Of a stretch of DNA of 64,000 bases, positions 31,789 to 38,843 are shown piece by piece. The DNA comes from an uncultured Bacilli bacterium (GTDB taxonomy: Bacteria; Bacillota_I; Bacilli_A; RF39; UBA660). Below the pieces are notes generated by a model. That model did no database searches. It saw nothing but the letters and a program-made list of their open reading frames with translations, and was not told the origin of the DNA. The DNA lies in assembly GCA_934141535.1 (NCBI GenBank), contig CAKPCH010000003.1, positions 95,868-159,867 on the forward strand. The letters are read 5' to 3'. The position numbers and the translations under genes were made by a program. Position 1 is the first letter of the stretch; the number at the start of each line of letters is the position of its first letter.

Positions 31789-32409
31789 TTATTCAATTGC
31801 AAAATCGGGATGTTCATTCAAAAAATTTATATAATTATTATAAGGTAGCTTAAATAATCTATAAATAATAGGCGATATTAATAAACATTCTACAATAATA
31901 GCTGACATAAAACTATTTGATATAAAATTATCTTTTATTAATATTGATAAGAATGAAAATATTATTGTAAGACTTGTAGCTATAATTTTAAATTTCATTC
32001 TTCTTTTTTTATTTACTATAGGTCTTTTTTTTGTATCTGCAGGTGCATTTTTAAACATTAACAGAATTCCTATTGAACATATAATAACTTTAATAAATAC
32101 GTTTATATGGACGTTAATACATAAAATAGGCACACCTATAAATACTAAAGTAGATGTTACTAAGCAAATCCAACTTTTAGTAGCATGTAATCCAAAAGCG
32201 GGTGCTCTTAATATATTAAACATTATTGAAAATATAATTACTTCTTTAAATATTTTTAAATATATAGCAATACCAAATATTATTATTAATTTTGTTATTG
32301 TTAAATATATACTAACTAAACCATATTCAATTTCTTTTAATTTAATATCATCATAGTTGTTATATTTTTTTACATAACTTAAACAATTATTAATAATCAA
32401 ATTCTTCAT
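31789..32409 (-). CDS. agrB: AgrB-type membrane peptidase
   Basis: A 206-residue membrane protein with five or six hydrophobic segments. The catalytic pair is present: LRAPAFGLHATKSWIC holds His 75 and Cys 82, seven apart as His77/Cys84 in S. aureus AgrB, next to the conserved arginine (68). The later KNAPADTKKRPIVNKKRR loop is also family-like. AgrB removes the AgrD tail and cyclises the peptide. The two residues before the histidine, usually GG, are GL. The ATG at 32409 is the last of three tandem copies of an initiation segment. Confidence 0.93.
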   Translation of the reverse strand: MKNLIINNCLSYVKKYNNYDDIKLKEIEYGLVSIYLTITKLIIIFGIAIYLKIFKEVIIFSIMFNILRAPAFGLHATKSWICLVTSTLVFIGVPILCINVHINVFIKVIICSIGILLMFKNAPADTKKRPIVNKKRRMKFKIIATSLTIIFSFLSILIKDNFISNSFMSAIIVECLLISPIIYRLFKLPYNNYINFLNEHPDFAIE

Positions 32410-32471
32410 TTTTATCTACTGCCTTTACATTAACTTCATTTTTATCTACTGCCTTTACATTAACTTCATTA
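32404..32471. repeat. Tandem 30-bp repeat at the agrB translation start
   Basis: Two perfect copies of a 30-base unit (32404-32433 and 32434-32463) and a partial third run across the agrB start. On the minus strand each unit contains TTAATGTAAAGGCAGTAGAT followed by AAAAATGAAG, i.e. a ribosome binding site and start codon. The upstream copies read ATG AAG TTA ATG TAA, so two four-codon mini-frames (MKLM) precede agrB. Confidence 0.9.
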
Positions 32472-32501
32472 TAGTCCTAATTTTAAAAAAATAAATGTCA
32501 A
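32468..32501 (-). promoter_or_regulatory. Candidate agrB-agrD promoter with a long spacer
   Basis: TTGACA (32501-32496) and TATAAT (32473-32468) are both perfect but 22 bases apart. Over-long spacers are characteristic of activator-dependent agr promoters in S. aureus (18 and 20 bases). Confidence 0.55.
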
Positions 32502-32526
32502 ATGTTCGAGTTATCACTTTAAGTGT
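32497..32526 (-). promoter_or_regulatory. Candidate AgrA (LytTR) direct repeats
   Basis: On the minus strand ACACTTAAA (32526-32518) and ACATTTGAC (32505-32497) are separated by 12 bases and match 7/9 and 6/9 positions of the staphylococcal AgrA site ACAGTTAAG. The second copy overlaps the -35. Spacing and position agree with P2/P3 architecture; the match is loose. Confidence 0.4.
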
Positions 32527-32722
32527 TTAAAAAGTACAAATGTGTTTTTTTTCTTTGCACATTTTTCTATTTTGAGCACATATCTTGCCACTTCGTGCAA
32601 AATGCCTTTCGCAAGGTCAATATGTATGCTAGAATTAAGATGTTTTCCATAACGAGACTGTAACTTGCGCAACATATGTCGAACTTTTGGGAACGAAGAT
32701 TTATTTAGCTGTAGTTGTTTTA
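32527..32722. other. Non-coding, structured interval between agr and cspA
   Basis: No gene is seen. AAATGTG/CACATTT (around 32538-32570) is a large-loop hairpin. From about 32575 to 32630, AGC-ACATAT pairs with ATATGT-AT-GCT and encloses two short hairpins, one closed by CAC/GTG around TTC (about 32585-32600) and one by CCTT/AAGG (about 32605-32616), giving a three-way junction. An extended -10 TGCTAGAAT lies at 32628-32635. This could be a regulatory RNA; nothing known is recognised. Confidence 0.35.
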
Positions 32723-32731
32723 TGTTATACT
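32723..32731 (+). promoter_or_regulatory. Extended -10 promoter of cspA
   Basis: TGTTATACT with no convincing -35. Transcription would begin about 30 bases before the gene, so there is no long cold-box leader. Confidence 0.5.
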
Positions 32732-32766
32732 TTAGTTGTAAGAGAAACTAGAAGGGAGATGTAGAC

Positions 32767-32982
32767 GTGATTACTGGTAAAGTTAAATGGTTCAATAATG
32801 AAAAAGGATTCGGTTTCATAGAATACAATGAAAAAGAAGATATTTTCGTTCATTATTCAGCAATACTTTCTGAAGGCTATAAAACTTTAGTCGAAGGTCA
32901 ATACGTTAAGTTTGATTTAGTTAGAACAGACAAAGGTTTACAGGCAAAAAACGTTGTTGAAATAAAAACTGCTTTAGTATAG
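32767..32982 (+). CDS. cspA: Cold-shock domain protein
   Basis: A 71-residue CSD protein: GKVKWFNNEKGFGFIEYNEKEDIFVHYSAI contains RNP1 (KGFGFIE) and RNP2 (DIFVHY), which bind single-stranded RNA and melt secondary structure. GTG start at 32767 after AGGGAGATG. It is slightly longer than B. subtilis CspB (67) with the C-terminal KNVVEIKTALV. Monocistronic, with its own terminator. Such genes are often constitutive and abundant despite the name. Confidence 0.93.
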   Translation: MITGKVKWFNNEKGFGFIEYNEKEDIFVHYSAILSEGYKTLVEGQYVKFDLVRTDKGLQAKNVVEIKTALV

Positions 32983-32992
32983 TAGTTTTTTT
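32965..32992 (+). terminator. Intrinsic terminator of cspA
   Basis: AAAACTGCT (32965-32973) and AGTAGTTTT (32981-32989) with one G-T pair; the stop codon is inside it. Ts follow. Confidence 0.8.
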
Positions 32993-32999
32993 CTTTTTG

Positions 33000-33008
33000 T
33001 GCTATAAT
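33000..33008 (+). promoter_or_regulatory. Extended -10 promoter of hpf
   Basis: TGCTATAAT with no good -35. It is the same extended -10 string as that ahead of typA and rpsF. Confidence 0.6.
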
Positions 33009-33030
33009 GATTATAGAAAGGATTGATGAT

Positions 33031-33558
33031 ATGAAGTTTAATATTCATGGAAAAAAGTTAGATGTTACAGATTCAATTAAATCTTACATCGAGGAAAAGA
33101 TTGGGAGGTTAGATAAGTATTTTGAAAATCCTGACGATGTTACAGCAACCGTTCTTATTAAATTAAGAGGTAATGATCAAGTAGTAGAAGCTACAATAAA
33201 CGCAAATAAGTTTATATTAAGAGGCGAAGAAGCACATAAAGATTTATATGCTTCAATAGATAAAGTTTCTGATAAAATAGAAAGACAAATAAGAAAAAAC
33301 AAAACTAGAATGAAAAAGAAAGTTAATAAAGATTTAATATCCGATTTCGTTTTAGAGTTTGAAGAACCAGAAGAAAATGATAATGTAATAGTAAAAAGAA
33401 AAATAGTAGAAGATAAGCCTATGAGCGAAGAAGAAGCTATACTTCAAATGGAACTATTAGATCATGAATTCTTTGCATTTAGAAATGTAGATACTAAAGA
33501 TGTAAATATAGTTTATAGACGTAAAGATGGAAACTACGGAATTATGGAAATAAAATAG
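33031..33558 (+). CDS. hpf: Ribosome hibernation promoting factor, long form
   Basis: A 175-residue protein. The N-terminal domain (MKFNIHGKKLDVTDSIKSYIEEKIGRLDKYF, KFILRGEEAHKDLYASIDKVSDKIERQIRK) sits in the A/P-site region of the 30S; after a linker the C-terminal domain (SEEEAILQMELLDHEFFAFRNVDTKDVNIVYRRKDGNYG) dimerises to make 100S ribosomes. Long HPF is the standard Firmicute form. An in-frame ATG at 33007 overlaps the -10; ATG 33031 after AAAGGATTGATGAT is used. hpf-secA order is as in B. subtilis. Confidence 0.95.
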   Translation: MKFNIHGKKLDVTDSIKSYIEEKIGRLDKYFENPDDVTATVLIKLRGNDQVVEATINANKFILRGEEAHKDLYASIDKVSDKIERQIRKNKTRMKKKVNKDLISDFVLEFEEPEENDNVIVKRKIVEDKPMSEEEAILQMELLDHEFFAFRNVDTKDVNIVYRRKDGNYGIMEIK

Positions 33559-33578
33559 GTTTTAATACCTATTTTTTT
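33553..33578 (+). terminator. Intrinsic terminator of hpf
   Basis: AAATAGGT (33553-33560), six-base loop, ACCTATTT (33567-33574), Ts. Includes the stop codon. Confidence 0.82.
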
Positions 33579-33643
33579 CATAAATACTATTATTTTTTAT
33601 TTATTTTTGATAAAATATATGTATATACAAAAGGAGAATAGAC

Positions 33644-36136
33644 ATGAATTTATTTAAGAAAATATTTAATCACGAATATAAAGAATTAGAAAGATTTAAA
33701 GGTATTGCAAATGAAGTAATGACTTTAGATGATGAATATTCAAAATTAACTGATAAACAATTAAAAAATAAAACAAAAGAATTTAAAGAGAGATTAGCTG
33801 CTGGTGAAACTTTAGAAGATATAAAAGTTGAAGCATTTGCTACAGCACGTGAAGCAGCATATCGTGTAATAGGAGAAAAACCTTATTATGTACAAATAAT
33901 AGGTGGACTTGCTATACATTATGGTAATATAGCTGAAATGAGAACAGGTGAAGGAAAAACTCTTACTTCAACTATGCCAGCATATTTAAATGCTTTGTCT
34001 GGTGAAGGTGTTCATATAATTACAGTAAATGAATACTTAGCTGGACGTGATGCTAACTGGATGGGCGAGATTTATAGATTTTTAGGACTAACTGTAGGCG
34101 TTAATTATAGAGAATTAACTACACAAGAAAAAAGAGATGCATATGCTTGCGATATACTTTATTCAACAAATAATGAAATAGGATTTGATTATTTAAGAGA
34201 TAATATGGTAATTAAAGCAAGTGATAGAGTAGCTCGTCCTTATAATTTTGCTATAATAGATGAAGTAGACTCAGTATTAATAGATGAGGCAAGAACTCCA
34301 TTAATTATATCTGGAGGATTTATGAAATCTGCCAATCTATATATACAAACAGATAAATTTGCTAAAAGTTTAAAAGAAAATGAAGGATATATATACGATG
34401 AAAAAACTAAGGCAGTTTCACTTGATCAAGAAGGTATTGCAAAAGCTGAAAAAGCCTTTGGTGTAGATAATTTATATGATATAGGAAACACTAATCTAGT
34501 ACACTTTATAAATCAAGCATTAAAAGCAAATTATGCTATGAAAAATGATGTTGATTATGTAGTTCAAGACGGTAAAATTGTAATTGTAGATCCTTTTACA
34601 GGAAGATTAATGCAAGGAAGAGCATATTCAGATGGTCTACATCAAGCAATAGAAGCTAAAGAAGGAGTTCAAATAAATGAAGAAACAAAAACTTTAGCAA
34701 CCATTACTTTCCAAAATTTATTTAGAATGTATAAAAAATTATCAGGTATGACTGGTACTGCTAAAACAGAAGAAGAAGAATTCAGAGATATTTACAATAT
34801 GTATGTTATAGTTATACCTACAAATAAACCAGTAATAAGAAAAGATTATGGTGATTTATTATTTGCTACAAAAGAGGGAAAATATAAAGCAATAGTAAAT
34901 GAAATAAAAGAACGTCATGCAACAGGTCAACCAGTATTAGTTGGTACAGTAGCAGTTGAAACAAGTGAACTTATAAGTGAAAAATTAAAGAAGATGCATA
35001 TACCACATGAAGTATTAAATGCTAAAAACCATGCTAGAGAAGCTGAAATAATTGCTAAAGCAGGTGAAAAAGGTTCAGTAACTATTGCAACTAATATGGC
35101 TGGACGTGGTACCGATATAAAAATTAATGATGAAGTTAAAGCACTTGGAGGATTATTTGTAATAGGATCTGAACGTCATGAATCAAGACGTATCGATAAT
35201 CAATTACGTGGTCGTTCAGGACGTCAAGGAGACCCAGGAGAATCACAATTCTGTGTATCATTTGAAGATGATTTAATGGTTAGATTTGGTACAGATAGAG
35301 CAAAATTAATGCTACAAAGAGTAGGATTTACAGATGACGTTGCTATAAGAAATAAAATGTTATCAAACTCTATAGAATCTGCACAAAAACGTGTAGAAGG
35401 TAATAACTTTGATATGCGTAAAACATTACTAGAATATGATGATGTAATCAATGAACAAAGAACAATTATTTATGATAAGAGAAATCAAATACTAGATAGT
35501 GAAGATATCAAAGAATTAACTAAAGAATCATTTAAAAACTTTGTTGAGGATTTAGTTTATGCACATTTAAATGATAATGATAGTTTAAGTAGAAATGATA
35601 AATCTGAAATATTAGAAAAAGCAAATGAATTATTAAAGAATAAAATAATATTTGATGAAATAGAATATAAAAGTTCAAAAGAAATTAGTGAATATATATA
35701 TAATAAATTACTTGTAGAATATGATGATAAAATTAAACATATACCACAAGATGTTACTAACGAATTTGAAAAAGCAATAACTTTAAGAGTTATAGATACA
35801 TATTGGATGGAACATATTAATACAATGTCACATTTAAGAGAAGGTATCCATTTAAGAAGTTATGCACAAAATAATCCTTTAAGAGAATATAAAACAGAAG
35901 GATATGCTTTATTCGATGAATTATTATCAAGAATAGATGCGCAAACAACAACTTATCTATTAAAAGCAGAAGTAAGACAAAACAGTGAAAGAAAAAAAGT
36001 TTCTGATAAGGTAACTACTAATGAAGATAAGTCAACAGTAAAAAAATCTTCCCCTAAGAGAGTAAATAAAATAGGTAGAAATGATCCTTGTCCTTGCGGC
36101 AGCGGCAAGAAATATAAACAATGTTGTGGTAAATAG
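33644..36136 (+). CDS. secA: Preprotein translocase ATPase SecA
   Basis: An 830-residue SecA1. Walker A is MRTGEGKT (99-106), Walker B IIDEVDSVLIDEARTPL, with NEIGFDYLRDNM between them; the second nucleotide fold has GTVAVETSE, TNMAGRGTDIKI and the QLRGRSGRQGDPG arginine finger motif. The C-terminal SEC-C zinc motif NDPCPCGSGKKYKQCCGK (813-830) binds SecB-like partners or ribosomes. AAAGGAG precedes the ATG at 33644. A possible extended -10, TGATAAAAT, lies at 33608-33616. Copies of the last 45 bases of the gene occur twice more downstream. Confidence 0.98.
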   Translation: MNLFKKIFNHEYKELERFKGIANEVMTLDDEYSKLTDKQLKNKTKEFKERLAAGETLEDIKVEAFATAREAAYRVIGEKPYYVQIIGGLAIHYGNIAEMRTGEGKTLTSTMPAYLNALSGEGVHIITVNEYLAGRDANWMGEIYRFLGLTVGVNYRELTTQEKRDAYACDILYSTNNEIGFDYLRDNMVIKASDRVARPYNFAIIDEVDSVLIDEARTPLIISGGFMKSANLYIQTDKFAKSLKENEGYIYDEKTKAVSLDQEGIAKAEKAFGVDNLYDIGNTNLVHFINQALKANYAMKNDVDYVVQDGKIVIVDPFTGRLMQGRAYSDGLHQAIEAKEGVQINEETKTLATITFQNLFRMYKKLSGMTGTAKTEEEEFRDIYNMYVIVIPTNKPVIRKDYGDLLFATKEGKYKAIVNEIKERHATGQPVLVGTVAVETSELISEKLKKMHIPHEVLNAKNHAREAEIIAKAGEKGSVTIATNMAGRGTDIKINDEVKALGGLFVIGSERHESRRIDNQLRGRSGRQGDPGESQFCVSFEDDLMVRFGTDRAKLMLQRVGFTDDVAIRNKMLSNSIESAQKRVEGNNFDMRKTLLEYDDVINEQRTIIYDKRNQILDSEDIKELTKESFKNFVEDLVYAHLNDNDSLSRNDKSEILEKANELLKNKIIFDEIEYKSSKEISEYIYNKLLVEYDDKIKHIPQDVTNEFEKAITLRVIDTYWMEHINTMSHLREGIHLRSYAQNNPLREYKTEGYALFDELLSRIDAQTTTYLLKAEVRQNSERKKVSDKVTTNEDKSTVKKSSPKRVNKIGRNDPCPCGSGKKYKQCCGK

Positions 36137-36149
36137 CTTGTTTTATAAG
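36104..36149 (+). repeat. secA 3'-end repeat, reference copy
   Basis: The last codons of secA (GKKYKQCCGK) and the following 13 bases (TAGCTTGTTTTAT). Two related copies are at 36295-36340 and 37157-37204. Confidence 0.8.
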
Positions 36150-36184
36150 GGTTTGTGAGTTTGACAATAGTCAAAAAAGACAAA

Positions 36185-36218
36185 AAAATGTGCACATAAC
36201 TCAATTTGTGCACATTTT
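36185..36218 (+). terminator. Strong hairpin downstream of secA
   Basis: AAAATGTGCACA (36185-36196) and TGTGCACATTTT (36207-36218) are perfect 12-bp arms around a ten-base loop. The T run is only four, so it could be a terminator or an operator-like palindrome. Part of it recurs at 37003-37021. Confidence 0.6.
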
Positions 36219-36225
36219 GTGCTCA
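36207..36225. repeat. 19-bp direct repeat, copy 1
   Basis: TGTGCACATTTTGTGCTCA, identical to 37003-37021. Both copies precede an inverted repeat that begins ATAATACTAT (36240 and 37107), then TATGTACTG, then a secA tail copy. Confidence 0.9.
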
Positions 36226-36294
36226 TAAAAGAAAAATATATAATACTATGCTACATAGTGTTATATGTACTGGAAAAAAGTAATCTTTGAGTTT

Positions 36295-36340
36295 GGCAAG
36301 AATCCTAAACAACGTTGTAGTAAATAGTTTGTTTTATAAA
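36295..36340 (+). repeat. Degenerate secA-tail copy 1
   Basis: About 85% identical to 36104-36149 including the trailing TTTGTTTTATAAA. It would read GKNPKQRCSK and stop: the first cysteine is lost and CC has become RC, so it is not a working SEC-C motif. A short frame, ATG 36265, runs into it without a ribosome binding site. Confidence 0.75.
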
Positions 36341-36360
36341 AAAAATAGGATGGTGAAAAT

Positions 36361-36945
36361 ATGAAAATAGTTTTAGGCTCTATGAATGTTTCTAAGCAAA
36401 GGTCAATTTTAATTGCAATGAATGAATTAGGATTTGATGATATTTCTATTGTCCCTGTTAATGTTAATTCTTTAGTAAGTTCTAAACCTATTAATGATGA
36501 AACTTTAATAGGTGCAAAAAATAGAAATCATGGTTTATATAATTATTGCATGGAAAATGATATTTCATTTGATTTACTAATTAGTATTGAGGGTGGATAT
36601 GAACAGATAGATAATACATATTTTATTGTTACTTATGCATCAATATTAGACCAAAATGGTAATGAATTTATAGGAAAATCAAGTGGTCTTCAAATTACTG
36701 AAAGAATGTTTAATTATGTTAAAGATGGAAAATCTTTGAATAAAGTTATTGAAAGTATTCTTGGTAATAGTAGTAATAAAAAAGATAATGGAATAACTGG
36801 ATACCTAACAACTGGGTATTATAGAAGAGATATATTTGAATCCTCAGCAGTTATAAGTGCAATGGAAACTTTACTAAATTTTAAATCAAATTACAAAAAA
36901 TTAGATAAAAAAATAGATAAAACACATAACGTTGGAAAAATTTGA
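36361..36945 (+). CDS. yjjX: DUF84 family NTPase (YjjX-like inosine/xanthosine triphosphatase)
   Basis: A 194-residue protein. LGSMNVSKQRSILIAM, SKPINDETLIGAKNRN, SIEGGYEQ and KKDNGITGYLTTGYYRRDIFESSAVISAM match the DUF84/YjjX signatures; family members hydrolyse ITP and XTP to clear damaged nucleotides. The last 20 residues are a lysine-rich extension. GGATGGTGAAAAT precedes the ATG. The gene sits between two copies of the secA tail, as though it had been brought in with them, and its codon use is T-richer (ATT, GAT, TTT) than secA. Confidence 0.8.
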   Translation: MKIVLGSMNVSKQRSILIAMNELGFDDISIVPVNVNSLVSSKPINDETLIGAKNRNHGLYNYCMENDISFDLLISIEGGYEQIDNTYFIVTYASILDQNGNEFIGKSSGLQITERMFNYVKDGKSLNKVIESILGNSSNKKDNGITGYLTTGYYRRDIFESSAVISAMETLLNFKSNYKKLDKKIDKTHNVGKI

Positions 36946-37002
36946 AATAATTAGTAATATCATATATGATGTTATGCATTTTTGAATATGTGATGGGAAC
37001 AA

Positions 37003-37021
37003 TGTGCACATTTTGTGCTCA
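37003..37021. repeat. 19-bp direct repeat, copy 2
   Basis: Identical to 36207-36225. Confidence 0.9.
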
Positions 37022-37139
37022 CAGACTAAAAAATGTATGGTAAAAATAATACTATATGTAACATTTATACCAATACTGTTCAGACTTTTTAAACCTTGAA
37101 AAACCTATAATACTATATATATTTCATAGTATCATATGT

Positions 37140-37199
37140 ACTGAAAAAGGACGAACTTGTGGCAGTGGACGCAAGTATAAACAATGTTGTGGTAAATAA
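37140..37199 (+). pseudogene. SEC-C tail remnant (secA 3' fragment)
   Basis: Reads TEKGRTCGSGRKYKQCCGK and stop, i.e. a complete SEC-C cysteine set in frame but without any gene body or start. Nucleotides from TATAAACAATGTTGTGGTAA are identical to the end of secA. It is followed directly by a proper terminator, which fits an original secA 3' end displaced by about 1 kb. Confidence 0.7.
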
Positions 37200-37240
37200 G
37201 CTTGCAAATCCTTAAAAATAAAGGACTCGCGAGCTTTTTG
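37198..37240 (+). terminator. Intrinsic terminator after the SEC-C remnant
   Basis: AAGCTTGC (37198-37205) pairs with GCGAGCTT (37229-37236), with an inner TCCTT/AAGGA stem, then five Ts. Confidence 0.82.
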
Positions 37241-37280
37241 CTACTTACAATTTTTAGGTGATTTTACCTCAAAAAAAGGC

Positions 37281-37302
37281 GTTTAGATAAGTTTTAGATA
37301 AG
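37281..37302. repeat. TTTAGATAAG tandem repeat, left copy
   Basis: Two 11-base units (GTTTAGATAAG, TTTTAGATAAG). The same pair of units recurs at 38085-38107 on the other side of the phosphoesterase gene. Confidence 0.8.
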
Positions 37303-37366
37303 TTTTTTTGCTCAAATCAATCTTAAATAAAGAGTATATGGTATAATAAAAAAGGATGGTGATATT

Positions 37367-38068
37367 ATGAAAGTTGCAATTTTCTCTGACATACACGGAA
37401 ATAGAGAAGCATTAACTTCAATTATAAAAGATATAAAAAAAGAGGAAATTAAGGAGATAATATGCTTAGGGGATACGATAGGAATAGGGCCTAATCCTAA
37501 AGAGTGTATGGACATAATTGTTGACAATAATATTAAAATGGTTTTAGGAAATCATGAACTATATTTTTTAAAAGGTACACAAATAGATGATGAGATGGGA
37601 GAGGGAGAAATTAAACATCAAAATTGGATAAAGGAGCAAATTGCTGATAGACAAAAACAATATCTAGAAAAGTGTAACATGACATATGAAATTGATTGTA
37701 ATGGTAAAAAAGTATTATGCGAACATTTTCCTATAGATTATAATTCAAAGGATCAGTATCCTTTTCATGATTTGAAAATTGCTAAAGATGGTTCAATTAA
37801 TGAAATTATAAAGCCATTAAATTATGATTTAATATTTATAGGTCATGAACATAATGCATTTACTGTTGATAATAAATTATATGATGTTGGTTCATCAGGA
37901 TGTAGAAAAGATAATACTACACAATACACAATATTTGATACTGAAACATTTACAGTTGAAACAAAAAGTTTAGAGTATGACAGAACTAATTTTGAACAAG
38001 ATTTATTAAAAGAAGATTATCCTGATAGAAATTTGATAGCAAAATGGTTTTTCGGAATTGAACTTTAA
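37367..38068 (+). CDS. Calcineurin-like metallophosphoesterase
   Basis: A 233-residue protein with the metallophosphoesterase motifs in order: SDIHGN (7-12), GDTIG (about 45), GNHELYF (about 65), EHFPIDY and GHEHNAF. These bind a dinuclear metal centre. The size and layout resemble YfcE/YmdB-like or symmetric-tetraphosphatase-like cytosolic enzymes; the substrate is not clear. GATGGTGATATT precedes the ATG. The gene lies between two TTTAGATAAG repeat pairs. Confidence 0.85.
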   Translation: MKVAIFSDIHGNREALTSIIKDIKKEEIKEIICLGDTIGIGPNPKECMDIIVDNNIKMVLGNHELYFLKGTQIDDEMGEGEIKHQNWIKEQIADRQKQYLEKCNMTYEIDCNGKKVLCEHFPIDYNSKDQYPFHDLKIAKDGSINEIIKPLNYDLIFIGHEHNAFTVDNKLYDVGSSGCRKDNTTQYTIFDTETFTVETKSLEYDRTNFEQDLLKEDYPDRNLIAKWFFGIEL

Positions 38069-38084
38069 TATGAAAACTAATTTT

Positions 38085-38107
38085 TTTTAGATAAGTTATT
38101 AGATAAG
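38085..38107. repeat. TTTAGATAAG tandem repeat, right copy
   Basis: TTTTAGATAAG and TTATTAGATAAG. In the frame of the next gene it reads LDKLLDK and leads straight into that gene without a stop. Confidence 0.8.
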
Positions 38108-38800
38108 TTGTTGAATAAAAACTTTCAATATTTCAATAAAAAATTATTTGATCAATTAGTAAGTAAGTTTAATGGTGTAGAAATAGCTCTTTCTTCAAAT
38201 GCAAATGGCAAATTGCCAATATATAAAATTAATTATGATGGTAAAGATATTACTTTATTTATGTCTAGAGTAGGTGCACCTACTTGTATTATTCAATATG
38301 AAGAATTATTTGCTATGGGATTAGAAAGAATGATTGTTTTTGGAACATGCGGTGTACTTGATAAGTCAATAGATGATTTAGCTATAATAATTCCTGATTC
38401 TGCCATTAGAGACGAAGGAACAAGTTACCATTATTTAAAATCATCAAGAAAAATAATTGTTAATCAAAAATATAAAGATGAATTTATTAAACTGCTAAAA
38501 GAACATAATTATTCTTATATAACAGGAAAAGTGTGGACTACTGATGCTCCATATCGTGAAACAAGAAAAAAAGTATTGGATAGAAAAGAAGAAGGGTGTG
38601 TATGCGTTGATATGGAATGTTCAGCAATATCAGCCTTGGCTAAATTTAGAAATAAAGAAATTTTCCAATTCTTTTATGCAGCCGATAATTTAGATTCAGC
38701 AAAATGGGATCAAAGATCTTTAGGAAATGGTGAAAAACTTAGTGATAAAGAAATGATCGGATTATTGGCAATTAAATTTGCCACAAGCTTAGATAAATAA
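38108..38800 (+). CDS. Nucleoside phosphorylase-like protein, probably 5'-truncated
   Basis: A 230-residue protein of the PNP/UDP phosphorylase family: SNANGKLPIYKINYDGKDITLFMSRVGAP, FGTCGVLDKSIDDLAIIIPDSAIRDEGTSYHY and CVCVDMECSAISALAKFR, the last being the nucleoside-binding VxMExxA region. Related proteins are usually 250-260 residues with another 25-40 at the N-terminus. Here the frame is open back to a TAA at 38078 with no ATG and no ribosome binding site; TTG 38108 or 38111 is the only conventional start. The upstream part has been replaced by the TTTAGATAAG repeat. It may be a pseudogene or be expressed weakly. Confidence 0.65.
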   Translation: MLNKNFQYFNKKLFDQLVSKFNGVEIALSSNANGKLPIYKINYDGKDITLFMSRVGAPTCIIQYEELFAMGLERMIVFGTCGVLDKSIDDLAIIIPDSAIRDEGTSYHYLKSSRKIIVNQKYKDEFIKLLKEHNYSYITGKVWTTDAPYRETRKKVLDRKEEGCVCVDMECSAISALAKFRNKEIFQFFYAADNLDSAKWDQRSLGNGEKLSDKEMIGLLAIKFATSLDK

Positions 38801-38843
38801 ATTTTGATAAAAAGAAAAAAGTTAAGGAGCAATAAAAGTAAAA

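Larger units (their letters stand above)
36946..37366. other. Repeat-filled non-coding interval
   Basis: It contains the second 19-bp repeat (37003-37021), an inverted repeat ATACTAT/ATAGTAT (about 37110-37132), a secA-tail copy with intact SEC-C residues (37157-37199), a strong terminator (37198-37240), a small hairpin AGGT/ACCT (37257-37270) and two TTTAGATAAG units (37281-37302). An open frame of about 46 codons ends in the tail copy but has no start codon. No complete gene is seen. Confidence 0.7.

Noticed and set aside
32404..32471. CRISPR-like repeat
   Set aside because: The units are directly adjacent with no spacers, only two full copies, and no cas genes are nearby.
36137..38107. 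Insertion sequence or prophage remnant
   Set aside because: No transposase, integrase or phage gene is present and no terminal inverted repeats were seen; only host-type genes and short repeats.
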